From Roridomyces roridus (taxonomy: Eukaryota; Basidiomycota; Agaricomycetes; Agaricales; Mycenaceae), in NCBI GenBank assembly GCA_029378245.1, contig JARKIF010000002.1, positions 62,001 through 126,000 of the forward strand: DNA of 64,000 nt. The letters run 5' to 3'. The translations under genes were made by a program, and so were the position numbers. How positions within the stretch are numbered: the stretch's first letter is position 1; each line of letters starts with the position of its first letter. Below are positions 10,303-20,288 of the stretch, piece by piece. Below the pieces are notes generated by a model. It was not told where the DNA came from. It did not search any database and saw only the letters and a list, made by a program, of their open reading frames with translations.

Positions 10303-12928
10303 TCAAAACCTCGGCTGCACCAGTCTAATCCCACCACCGCCCACAACAGGCGAGTCCCCAGCCGACCCATCTACCGAATCCCCACTCATAGACGCCCCAC
10401 TATCCCTTCCTCGCCACAAACTGACACTCTCCTCCCGGTCATCATCTCCAGCACCCTTAGGATACCGCTTCGCACTCCTCCCCCGCTCAGACCCGCCACC
10501 ACCACCACCGCTTCCGACTGCAGTCGACCCTCCTCCATCTTCCCAATTGGCCGAGCGCGCAGAATCAGTCACGCTAGGGAAGCTCAGCAGCGTCCCGCTT
10601 TCCGGACTCCCCCTTACCTGACCCCCCGTGGTGAAGACGTCGCGTGAGTCTACCCGTCGTGGGAATCGTCCGGCACCAGGCATCATCGTGGGCGGTGCGC
10701 TCCGTACGGCGTGTTCATTCGAAAAGGCATCGGGCAGTGAAAGCGTCTGCTGTCGCATCGTGCTGCTATGCGGTCCCGGCGGTGGGTCGTCCAGGTCTAA
10801 TAGTCGGTCACGACTCTCAGACATGACGCTCGTAGGCACGGTATCAGCACGTGTCCGTGGCGGGTACTCGCTGTCGTCTGGCAGCCCGTCTGCTCTTCGC
10901 CCAGGACTCTCGAGTGCTGGTCGATGCGAGTGGATCGCTGCGTCATCGCGTCTCGGCGTGCCTGGTCCCGTCGGGTGATACTGGTGCACCACGTCCTGGG
11001 CCCCAAACTTGATCGTCGTGCGCTTGGCGATCCCTTCTGGCCGTGTCGCGTTCGAGTCGCTGCGTTGGCTACGTCCGTCAATGTCTGGCATGGGCGCGTC
11101 GTACAGTTGTATACCGGCCGAGGGTAGTCGTGGGTTTGTCGAGTTGCCAGGGCGGGTACGGTCGAATGGTGCTGCCGCTCCTGGGGGTCGATTGGAGAAA
11201 GTGGAAGATTGAGACATCCGTCGTGAGCTACGCGCGCGGATGATGCTCCCCACTGTCCCAAAGCTACGCAGTGCGTCAATTCCCGGGTCTTCGATCCCGT
11301 GGGCACCCTGAATGTCCTTTTAGCGAATGAGTCGTCGACAAGCACGCCAAGACATACCTTCTCTTCGAGCGATTCGGTCTGCTCCCTTGCAGCCTGGAGC
11401 AGGATGGTACTCCGCCTATCGAGTTTGGAGAGATGCGTGGGATCAATCTTGGACATTTGCAGGATCGTGATCCCGACGCAAATGACAAGGAAGCCCATGA
11501 CAAGTGTTATTATGGCCGACGGGGGCGCTTTCATGCCTTTGAAGAGGACGATGGTCGTAAGGATGGAGAAGAACGTAACTAGGGGAGTATCAGCGTTTGA
11601 AAAGACGGACGATGAAAGCTGACATACAAATGACATAGTATGTGGGCGTAACTGTAAAGAAACGTTAGTCAGTATTGAGACTGGCGAAACGCGGGGATGC
11701 ATACCCATAGCTACAAAAGGAGTCAGAAAAGGATAAAGATCGAGAGTATGAAACGCACCTGTATTGAAGAGGGCGAGGGCGACATTGAGGTAGTAGACTT
11801 CCGTGACGAGCGTAATGGCCACGAAGCCTATCAGGAAGTAGATAAACCAGTGCTTGAACTGGTTGTCGCCCGCGGCGGTGGTGACGATGGCGGACCCCAG
11901 GCCAGTGGTGACGCTGACACTAATCCCGCCGATCATGCTGCAGACGGCAATGTACCACAGCATGCTCTTCTTGCCCCAGCGGGGTGCGGCAAAGAAGATG
12001 ATGCCGAGTGCGGCGGCGATGAGGACACCAGCGTAAACCAGGAAGCCCGGGGAGAGGAACAGCTTCTGGAATTCGGTGATCTGGCCGACGGAGGCTTCGC
12101 TTGGGCCGTTGAGGGCAATGATGACGGAGCCGAGGATCGAGAGGGTGCAGCCCATCCAGCCGAAAAAGGACAGCTTCTCGTTCAGGAAGAGGGACGAGAG
12201 AATGGCACAGACCACGACGGACAGGGCGCCGAGGGGTGTGACGACAATCGCTTCCACGAAGGCGTATGCTGCAATCTTGGTTAGTACATGGAACGGAGGC
12301 CAATCCGGCGAAGGCTGTCCCCCGACGGACCCTCCTCGCGCCACGCCAAAAGTAGGTCGGTCAGACGTGCGTCCTTGACGACTCATTGTGACGCGTATCC
12401 ATGACCGACCGGCATGGCCGGGACTGAGACGAGCAAGGCCCAACGGATTCGAGGGGCGTGGGAGCAGCGAGCGAGACCGAGACCAAGACTCACCTGCAAA
12501 ATTACACAGTTCCCCAAGTATCATCACTGCCCCCCAGTTAGCCAACGACTCGAGACCGAAACGTTCATCGACGCACTCGTCATTCCTATCCACCACAACG
12601 GCTATGACGCTTGTCAGTTCTCCCTCCTCAAAGTGGTGCGACAAGTCGGACTCACCGACTTGAGGTACGCAACGCCCTCTCCGGCAGTATGACCGGCCTG
12701 AGCCCTTAGCAGTCCCTTCTTCTTGAATACGAAACTTGAGCCAATGAGGAGACCACTGGTTACAGCGAGAAGGACGCCGACAATCTGAGAAAGGAGACAA
12801 TAAGGACCGGTATTGCCCTCTTTTTGTTGCGCGAGAGTGCACACCTTGAGTTTAGGGCCCGCAGTGAATGCAGCCGCCGCGGCCGAGCTCGAGGCCGAGC
12901 TCGACGCGGAGGGGCTCGTTGAGGACAT
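10303..12928 (-). CDS. NIPA-type (DUF803) magnesium transporter
   Basis: Seven exons keep frame for 697 residues: 12928-12656, 12548-12494, 12268-11759, 11710-11705, 11651-11628, 11578-11358 and 11307-10303. The membrane part carries near-invariant NIPA blocks: SGLLIGSSFVFKKKGLL, ILGELCNFAAYAFVEAI, VTPLGALSVVV, FLNEKLSFFGW, ALNGPSEASVG, WYIAVCSMIGG and TEVYYLNVALALFNTAMV. It has about nine membrane segments. NIPA proteins mediate Mg2+ influx at endosomal and plasma membranes. The fourth exon is only 6 nt (CTATGG on the coding strand) and is required to rebuild NTAMVTPTYYVIF. The last 335 residues form a long Ser/Arg/Gly-rich cytosolic tail, encoded almost entirely by one exon and including a poly-Gly run; such tails are usual in fungal homologues. 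The second exon boundary (SLANWGAVM) fits less well to the family's PLWW motif than the others. Confidence 0.9.
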
Positions 12929-13364
12929 GACGGTAGAATGTGGAGAGATGGGCGTTGCCCTTAAGGAGACAGATTTGATGGCACGCCCTGGTCCGTTGCC
13001 GGCCTCGGTTTATAGCACCCCCGATTGTCAAAATTGAGGGCTTTTTGGGCTCCAAGACGAGTGTAGAGAATGAGGGAAAGCAGGCCAGCAAGACGAGGAT
13101 GATGAGTGTAGTGGTCCAGCCGATTCTGGAATTCCAATCAACTTGCAATTCGACCAATATGGTCGCCCGTAGCAACGCGGGACTCTAGCTACTATCTAGA
13201 CATCCAACAAACAGCTGGAATCACCACCCTCGCATCCCGAACTCTAGGTTATCATTGCAAGGCAGTACGGACTCGAGAATAGCGCGCTCCACGAACCCCC
13301 ACAGAACGCCGTTGTCCGCCGCGTCGGCATCCCGACCACAGCCTTGGATCGCCGGGGGTGGCCG
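12929..13364. other. NIPA upstream region
   Basis: No recognised gene. It lies directly 5' of the minus-strand NIPA gene and therefore includes its promoter. An open frame on the minus strand (13175-12852) is out of frame with the NIPA protein and is probably chance. Confidence 0.35.
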
Positions 13365-13920
13365 TGACGTCAAGCTGAGATGACATGACAGGCGTCGTGA
13401 GTAATGCTGGGCAGCACGCGAGGCACCGGGCGTTTACAGCGAGCGGCCTCGTGGATATTTCTGTCGTCATGAATGATTCTAGACAATATAAATTAGCGGA
13501 AGAAGATACCGCCTGTGGATACGTGCGGGGGCGGAAGGAGGGAGAAGGGCGGGCGGGGCGGGACGCTCCTGCTCAAGGCTCAAGCGTCGCTTGGCAGGGC
13601 AGCAGAGTTTAATTTCATCTAAAAAAAACAAGCAGCAGTCGTGACGTGAAGCTGAGATGAAGGCTTGAACTGGTACGTTGTACATGACAGGCCACCGTCG
13701 TGAGTGATGCTGGCCAGAGGCACAACGAGCGGCCTCATGAATATTTCTCCCCATATTTCGTCTGAAATCCGTCGTCATGGATAATTCTAGATTCAAAGGA
13801 AATGAGCGGAACAACTGTCGACACGATCGCGCGGATGGTGAAGGCGGAAGGAGCGGGGTTTGCCAGGGGGGCACTGCAGGAGAGTTTCATCTAAAAACCA
13901 AGCAGGAGTTACAGTCGCAA
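13365..13920. repeat. Diverged tandem duplication, two units of about 270 bp
   Basis: The unit near 13365-13640 and the unit near 13641-13920 share the same blocks in the same order: GTGACGT(C/G)AAGCTGAGATGA, CATGACAGGC..CGTCGTGAGT, ACGAGCGGCCTC, ATATTTCT, CGTCATG.AT.ATTCTAGA, a GGAAGG..G-rich patch, and TTTCATCTAAAAA..CAAGCAG. Units differ by many substitutions and indels, so the duplication is old. No coding sense is visible in either unit. Confidence 0.7.
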
Positions 13921-14804
13921 GCAATACCTATTCGTGCTGGATTGAGTATGCCGTGTAAAGCTGGAGACTTCGGAAAGAGCGTTAATTGCAGGGAAAGAGG
14001 GGTCTCACCGGATACTGTGCCAGGAACTGAAACTCGAACATCCGATGAACAAAGTTAGCAGAGATCCCGTCAAACCATCCATCCAGTCGCAAGACAATCA
14101 CGAAGCGGGACAGCATTATGTTTGGCCATCCGGCGGCTTGATCAACAAAGATTTTTTTCACGCGTTCTGGGGGCTGTGACGCATTGGAAATTTTCAGTTC
14201 GCCGATCATGAGCCAAGTCCGACGCAAGGCTGGAGGGCCGAGGACCATAGATTCGAAGGGCGCACAGGCCAAGTGCATCCGACGAGAGCTTCAGCGTATA
14301 CCGCAGGCTTGATCATGACGGGAGAGGGTGCAATCCCTGGCACACAGATAGCACGAAGACGAGATGTGAGCTCTGACATGTCGAATGAAGCCGGTCAAGG
14401 TCGGGTGTTTGGATGGAAGGCCAGATATATCACTAATGAGTTGAGTTGCAGTTTACAGCGCTATTGAGTTGAGTGACAAGGACCTTTTGGTGTTCATGGC
14501 GTAAGAAACCGAAATAGAAGAAAGCGGTGGCAAAGCACTGATCCCCGAGACGAGTATCGCAGAAAATGGAGAGAAGGCAGATGGGATGCGAAGCTCGAGT
14601 ATCGGGACGGACGGCTGGTCAGTCCAACCACTGGGTTTCTTGTGCATGGAAGTAAGGTTGAAGTAAGGAAGGAAGAAGGACGAAAAAGGATGACTCCGTG
14701 ATTGATCCGAGTCGGACTTTGAAGGGAGTGGGTTGATTACGAGAGCCAGTGCTCCGTGGCCATCATCGCCTCTCTCTTCCTGCTGCGACAATCGCGTTCC
14801 AAGG
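13921..14804. other. 5' flank of F-box copy A
   Basis: No gene before the array begins. From about 14420 the sequence resembles the DNA before copy B (from about 16855) and before copy D (from about 19960): shared blocks include CCAGATATATC, GAGTTGA and an ACGAGT..GC.GAAAAT block. The duplicated unit therefore includes upstream DNA. A degenerate form of the array promoter motif sits at 14701-14720, split by extra bases. Confidence 0.5.
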
Positions 14805-16311
14805 ATGGACGCCAGACCTTCTTTCATCTGCCTCATCCTCTAACCTCACCGGCCTCCATCGCCCATCTTCTTTCATCGAATGCCGCCCCCGCCGGCCTTG
14901 AATCGGGCATCGCCAGCGGGCACCTCGCTGAGCTCGAATCACAACTTACGCCGCTAGACAAGTTCATGGAACTCTGCTCCAGTTATCGCGCGGAGCTTCT
15001 ACAATCCATCCTGGCGCATAAATCCATCGTGGCGCCTGTCCGTCGCCTTCCCAACGAGTTGCTCGTCGAGATCTTCAAGCTGGCGGCCAGGGACGCATTT
15101 CGCCACCCTTGGTCTTTGCCCTGGTCACAACCTCCATGGACGCTCCCACGCGTCTGCAGACGTTGGGCTGCCGTCTCGTTGGGGACAGCTTCTCTTTGGT
15201 CTCGGGTCCTTCTCAATTTAGATGTCGTCGGTGTCGGGCAGGGCACAATTATGATGACCGAGCTTCTTCACAAACGGTCGGAAAGCACGCCGTTGAAGCT
15301 CCAGATCTGTGAGTATTATGAGGGGGAAACACGCGGCGTTCTCGATGTCCTCCTCGCGCACTGCGAACGTTGGCAGTATGTGCACTTGTATTTGACCGGC
15401 GGGTCATCCATGCTCTTCGAGATTGCCACCATTCGCGGCCGCCTGCCCATCCTCAACAAACTAAAAATAGATGCGGAATTGTACCCTGATGTGGGTATTC
15501 TCTTCCGAACAGAGGCCGATGGCTTAATTAACTTCCATAGGACCCGGAAAGCCTGGCTGAATTCCGCGACATCTTTGCGACCGCGCCCAATTTGACCGCG
15601 GTCTACGCCATGTTTGAAGACAGCGAGTCTGAACTTTGTCGACCTCCCTTCGAGTTCCCGTGGAGCCAGCTGACTACATTGTCGATTGGCTTTTACTGCG
15701 GCGAGGACGCCCTACCCATACTTCCCCAATTATCGACCATTGTCAATCTGAGGGTGCATTTAGGATTTGTGGATGCCTTGGCCACACAGAGCCCCATAAC
15801 ACTTCCTGATCTGCGAATGCTGGAGATCGAGGCGAACTACAGCCTCTACCGGCATTCCCTCCTCAGTTGTTTGACGACGCCTCTTCTCGAGCACCTCGTA
15901 GTCCAACAGGAGGCGAACAAAGATGCAATTCTCAGCTTCATGACACGGTCCGGGTGTAAACTCAAATCTTTCCACTTCATCCACGAGGAGATATGCCTGG
16001 AGGATGTCCTCTCCCTCGTCCACGAAATGCCGTATCTTGGCGAGCTCAAGATTGGCGATTTCGCAGCTGGCGAGGCGTCCCATACCCCTGTGTCCATCAC
16101 ACGGGCGCTTCACACCCACTGGCTGGGCGTACGTGACAAGGCAGGAGGATTGCCTCTATCCGTATGCATTGCGGACAAAGACTATCGACCCATCGACCAA
16201 GAGGTGGCTTCGATCATGGAAAAGGATGGACTTTTCATCAAGATGAGCGCCGATTGGCAATCTGACTCCCTCGTTAATGCCAAGTTTGATCCACGGTACT
16301 CTGTCATGTAA
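14805..16311 (+). CDS. F-box-like protein, array copy A (5' frameshift)
   Basis: Two exons: up to 15490, then 15541-16311, with the intron at the position conserved in this sub-lineage (donor GTGGGT directly after a GAT codon). The F-box-like core is RRLPNELLVEIFKLAARD, followed by PWSQPPWTL.RVCRRWAAV and LWSRV. Repeated LRR-like strands follow, and the family C terminus ends DSLVNAKFD plus a short extension. The family start (ATG at 14805, MDARPSF) is out of frame with the rest because one base is missing after about nine codons (in the stretch that reads LPHP in other copies). The main frame is open upstream but offers no ATG; the first in-frame ATG is 14966, which still precedes the F-box. 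The gene is therefore either broken or makes a product lacking about 54 residues. Expected role if made: substrate adaptor of an SCF ubiquitin ligase. Confidence 0.65.
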
Positions 16312-17097
16312 TACGCGCAATCATATACCAGCCAGAATCATGACCTATTTCGCTTTCAGGCTTCTTTCTTCGGGACTAATGTTCAGGAAAAACTCACTGA
16401 GGTGAAGACGATGGGTCTGTTAGTACCACTGCCCGTCGAGCATGGCTCCATTATCTACAACAAGGCCGTTGACAGACGCAATCATCTTGATCTTGAATCG
16501 AGAGTTTACGCCGCGCTCTGGGTTGAAATGTGTACATATGTTCAGTTCTCGATGATAGTCAACAGGAGCTCACCCGACTTCATTTCCATGGGGCGGACGC
16601 AGAAGCGAGCGCCATGGATGAAAGCCCCTGGCCACAAAGAGTACCTGAGGACTGCAAAAGCGAAGATGCCACCCGCACTCGAGACCCCATCAAACAGCCC
16701 AAAAACCAGTCAGACAACGCAGAGCCATGTATCGGAGCAGACTTGCAGTAAGTAATGCCCGCCGGTGGCATGCGAGCCTGATAGGCATCATGATGAGCGT
16801 TTACAGCGAATCGAATCCCTCGGCCGAGCGAAGTCTAATCGGGCCAGATATCTGGATCAGTGCCAGATATATCCCTGACGAGTTGATTTGAGGTTTGTAG
16901 CCCGAGCGAGTGCAATATGATGGACCTTTGAAACCGAGAGCCGGAAAGAACACCGATCCCGGAGACGAGTTCGCCGAAAATCGAGGAGGTAATGCGACGC
17001 CCGAGTATCGAGCGGAGCTGTAGGCCCGAAAGAGTATTATTCAAAGCGCTTGAGGTTCTTGTGGACGTGGACACTGGATAGTGGTACTTAGGGACAT
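16312..17097. other. Duplicated spacer between copies A and B
   Basis: No gene recognised. Blocks such as ACGCGCAATC, ATGACCTATTTCGC, CAACAGGAGCTCACCCGACT and CGATCCCGGAGACGAGT recur in the spacers after copies C, F and G, showing that flanking DNA was copied with the genes. Short open frames here (for example 16402-16755) have no recognisable product. Confidence 0.5.
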
Positions 17098-17129
17098 GTG
17101 GGCCGAAATTGCCGAAATTGATCGGACTT
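17098..17129 (+). promoter_or_regulatory. Array promoter motif before copy B
   Basis: GTGGGCCGAAATTGCC..ATTGATCGGACTT lies about 61 bp before the copy B ATG. The same motif, core TTGATCGGAYTT, precedes copies D, G, I, J, K and L at similar distance. Its function is inferred only from position and conservation. Confidence 0.5.
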
Positions 17130-17189
17130 GGAAACCATCATCGCCTCTCTCTTCCTGCTGCGACTGTGCGACAATCCCGCGGTACAAGG

Positions 17190-17620
17190 ATGGACGCCAG
17201 ACCTTCTTACGTGCTGCCTCATCCTCTCTCGTCACCGGGCTCTATCGCCCCTCTCCTTTCATCGAACGCCGCCCCCGAAGGCATCGCCAGCGGGCGCCTC
17301 GCCGAGCTCGAATCGCAGCTAGCGCCGCTCATGCAACTCTGTTCAACCCCTATGCGATACCCTCCAGCGCCGCAGGGTAGTTCCATTGACGCGACTCTTT
17401 CACGAGCCGTCCTGAAATTCGTCAGTGACGCTCAAGAATCAAGATTGTCCAGGAATACTACGCGAAAGTCCCAACTGACGTTTTCAACGTTGCCCTGGCG
17501 GGGTGTGCTTTTAGAAGACGAGGAATTCGGCGCTCTGTTGAACCTCCAGATGGATGTTCTTTTTATCGAAATCAAGGCACCTAAGAACCTCTCGACTCGG
17601 TCGTTGACAGGAAATTTCGA
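17190..17620 (+). pseudogene. F-box array copy B, internally deleted relic
   Basis: The 5' end is intact (MDARPSYVLPHPLSSPGS, then the ESQLAPL helix), but after about 50 codons the entire F-box core and most of the LRR part are missing. The sequence jumps to remnants of the TQLFHERSG region, read in a shifted frame, and then to the family 3' end: a DVLFIEI block and a degenerate (D)S.V..KF terminus near 17600-17620. A frame stays open to 17732 by chance. The 3' end resembles the intronless sub-lineage (as in copy H) while the 5' end looks like the rest of the array. No functional product is expected. Confidence 0.75.
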
Positions 17621-17849
17621 CAGTTCAGTACATGTACGTTGGTTACACTCCGAATCCGATACATCCGATGAACGTTACCAGTTGAATAATAACCAACTTC
17701 CAAGTGAAGTAGCACGAGACTGGGATCTTTGAGTGGCTCGAAACGTCGATCATCACATGCCAGCTCTTGTACCGTGACCATTACTCCTATCCAGCTCTTG
17801 TCCTTTCAAGACCTCGCAGATAGACCTCCCAGTTATTCTCTCTCCAACC

Positions 17850-19368
17850 ATGGACGCCAGCCCTCCTTTTATTCTCTACCCTATGTTCCCTCCATCCACC
17901 ACGGCCCATCTCCTTGCCTCGAATTCCGCCCCTGATGGCATCGAGTCCAACGTTGCGAGGTCCTACATCGCTGGGCTCGAATATCAAAGAGCAGCTCTGG
18001 AAAACACCATCGCGCTTCAAATGCATCACCATGCACATCTCGTGCGATTCATACAGGATCATAAACTCATACTGGCCCCTATCCGTCGCCTTCCCACCGA
18101 GCTGCTCGCCGAGATCTTCAAGGTGGCTGCGCGCGAAGCATCTGCCTGGGGGTGCTTGCCCGGGAGACTACCTCCCCGGACGCTCATCCGCGTTTGTAGA
18201 CGCTGGGCTGATGTCGCATTGGGAACTCCTTCTCTGTGGTCCCGGGCTTACCTCAACCTGGATGACATGGGTGTCCGGGAGGAGGCAGTCACGATGACCC
18301 AACTTCTTCACCAGCGGTCTGGAAACACCCCATTGACGATTAGGATCTATCAATTTAAAGCCCCACGCCAGAGCCTACCCATCGTTCCTAATGTCGCCCT
18401 CGCCGTTCTTAATGTCGCCCTGGCCCATTGCGACCGATGGCAGCATGTGGAATTCCGTTCGTCCGAAACGTCACCCCTGCTCTACTAGATTGCCACCATT
18501 CAGGGCCGCCTGCCCGCCCTGATTACGCTGCAAATCAAGGCGGAATGGCAGGATGTGGGTAGCCTTTTCCAAACGCACACTACAAAGTCTTAACCTGTGA
18601 TTCATAGGGCACAGAAAATATAGCTGAATTCCGTGACATCTTTGCGACCGCACCCAATTTAACAGCAGTCCGGGCCTGGTTCAAAGATGAGGAGGATGAA
18701 CTTTATCGACCTCCCTTCGAGTTCCCCTGGCACCAACTGACTACGCCGTCCATCACTTTTACCGACAGGGAGGAAGCCCTGGAAATCCTCTCGTAGTTGT
18801 CGAGTATTGTCCTTCTGAGGGTGGAATTCATGCACGAGGACCCCTTTCCCGCACAGAGCCCCATCATGCTCCCGCATCTGCGCATGCTGGAAATCAAAAT
18901 GCACCACACGGTCCATACTCATGTCCCCCCTTTGCCCCCTTCCCTCCTCACCTGCTTGCATACGCCTCTTCTCGAGCACCTCGGAATCCACAACGAGGCG
19001 GACAAAGACGCAGTTCTCAGCTTCATCACGCGGTCCCGGTACCGAATCAAATCTTTCCACTTCCTCCACACGGATATGCATGACATCCTCCCGCGGAGGC
19101 GTCATTAAGCTCGGAGGATATCTTCGCTCTTCTCCAGGAAATGCCATATCTTCAGGATCTCAAATTTGGCCCTGGGGCCTCCGCCGTGACTGTCATGGCA
19201 CGGGCACTCCACTCCTACTGGATGACCGTACGTGGCAGGTCAGGGGTACTGTGTCTATCCGTCTGCATATGCAACGTGGACTCGGACGAGTCCGACGAAT
19301 ATGGTTCGCTTAGAAATGACTGAAGGCTATCTTTAGAGTATCAGAGTATCAGAGTATCAGGTATAGAA
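17850..19368 (+). pseudogene. F-box array copy C, multiply broken
   Basis: Intron-containing sub-lineage: exon 1 is 17850-18554 and exon 2 starts at 18608. The F-box core RRLPTELLAEIFKVAARE and LIRVCRRWADVALGT are readable. Lesions: TAG at 18486-18488 (codon 213) where relatives read SPLLFEIATI, TAG at 18794-18796 in exon 2, and at least one frameshift near 19090, after which family text resumes as EMPYLQDLKFG and ALHSYWMTVRG. The expected last 30 or so codons are absent on the plus strand and are found instead inverted at 19369-19475. This copy is clearly dead. Confidence 0.85.
19335..19360. repeat. Short tandem repeat, AGAGTATC units
   Basis: Three tandem copies of AGAGTATC sit directly before the inverted 3' fragment of copy C, close to the presumed inversion breakpoint. 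Confidence 0.8.
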
Positions 19369-19475
19369 GTTGAACGTCGCATCAACGAGGGAGTCGGCCC
19401 TGCGCTGATACTGTGGGTCTGTGACTAAAAGCCCATCCTTTTCCATGAGCAAAGCCACCTCGGGGTCCATGAGTA
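19369..19475 (-). pseudogene. Inverted 3' end of an F-box array gene
   Basis: Read on the minus strand, this segment gives MDPEVALLMEKDGLL followed by DSLVDATFN. This is the conserved C-terminal end of the array proteins (compare copy A: QEVASIMEKDGLF..DSLVNAKFD). It lies exactly where copy C lacks this end on the plus strand, so an inversion of about 110 bp in place is the simplest reading. Confidence 0.8.
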
Positions 19476-20196
19476 GCTAATATAATACTCCCCCACAAAT
19501 GGAAGCTCTTTGGAACGCGCAATCGTATACAGCTGTTCTAACCTATTCCGCGCTCAGACAACGTTTAGGCCTATTTCTTCGAAGAAAACGCACCGGGGTC
19601 CATGTCAGACGTACCGCTGCCCATCGAGCAGGGCTATAGCGCTCCGTCTGGGACTTGCGACGAAGTTGATATGTTCAGTTATTGATAAGAGTCAACAGGA
19701 GCTCACCCGACTTCATTTCCATGCGGTGGATGGAGTGAAGCTGAACTGCAAAGACGAACATTAATTCCACTGGTGCTAGACCCCGAGCATCCCGAAAAGC
19801 AGCAATCCAGACAGCCCAGAGCCGAGGTATCGTCGCAGAGCGGCACGCGAGGCTAAAATTTCACAGGTTGATTTGAGGTTGATTAAGCGCATCCGAATGA
19901 AGTCGGAGGTGCACTTCGAACTCTCGATGGTAACTGGAGGTTGTAATCTGCGGGGGAAAAAAAAAAGTTTACTTCAGGCTTACAGCCCGAGCGAGTGGAG
20001 TGTGCAATATGAGGGACCCTTTAGCGTTGTTGCGGAGGAAACCGAAAGCCAGAGAGAGCACTGATCAAGCACCGATCCCAGAGGAGGTAATGTGACACCC
20101 GAGTATCGAGCGGAGCTGGTAGGCCAGAAAGAGTGCTACTCCAAGCTCTTGGAGCTCTTCTGGACAACTTGTGGTTGGTGTTAGGAACGAAGAGGT
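19476..20196. other. Duplicated spacer between copies C and D
   Basis: No gene. It contains the same 3'-flank blocks seen after copies A, F and G (GGAACGCGCAATC, CAACAGGAGCTCACCCGACT) and then the 5'-flank blocks seen before copies A and B (CCCGAGCGAGTG, CCGA..GCCAGA). Confidence 0.5.
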
Positions 20197-20231
20197 GTGG
20201 GCCGAATTTGCCGAAATGATTGATCGGACTT
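20197..20231 (+). promoter_or_regulatory. Array promoter motif before copy D
   Basis: GTGGGCCGAATTTGCCG..GATTGATCGGACTT lies about 58 bp before the ATG of the intact copy D. It is nearly identical to the element before copies B and G. Confidence 0.55.
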
Positions 20232-20288
20232 AGAAGCCGTCGCCGCCTTCATCTCTCTCTTTCTTGCTACGACAATAGCGCTACAAGG

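Noticed and set aside
11697..12284. Long plus-strand frame opposite the NIPA gene
   Set aside because: It is the antisense shadow of the conserved NIPA membrane exons.
10797..12842. Single 681-codon minus-strand frame as the NIPA protein
   Set aside because: It reads through introns; splicing at GT-AG sites is needed to recover the family blocks, including the 6-nt exon.
17109..17732. Copy B as a genuine 180-residue protein
   Set aside because: After the N-terminal leader the frame translates family DNA out of phase, and the F-box core is deleted.
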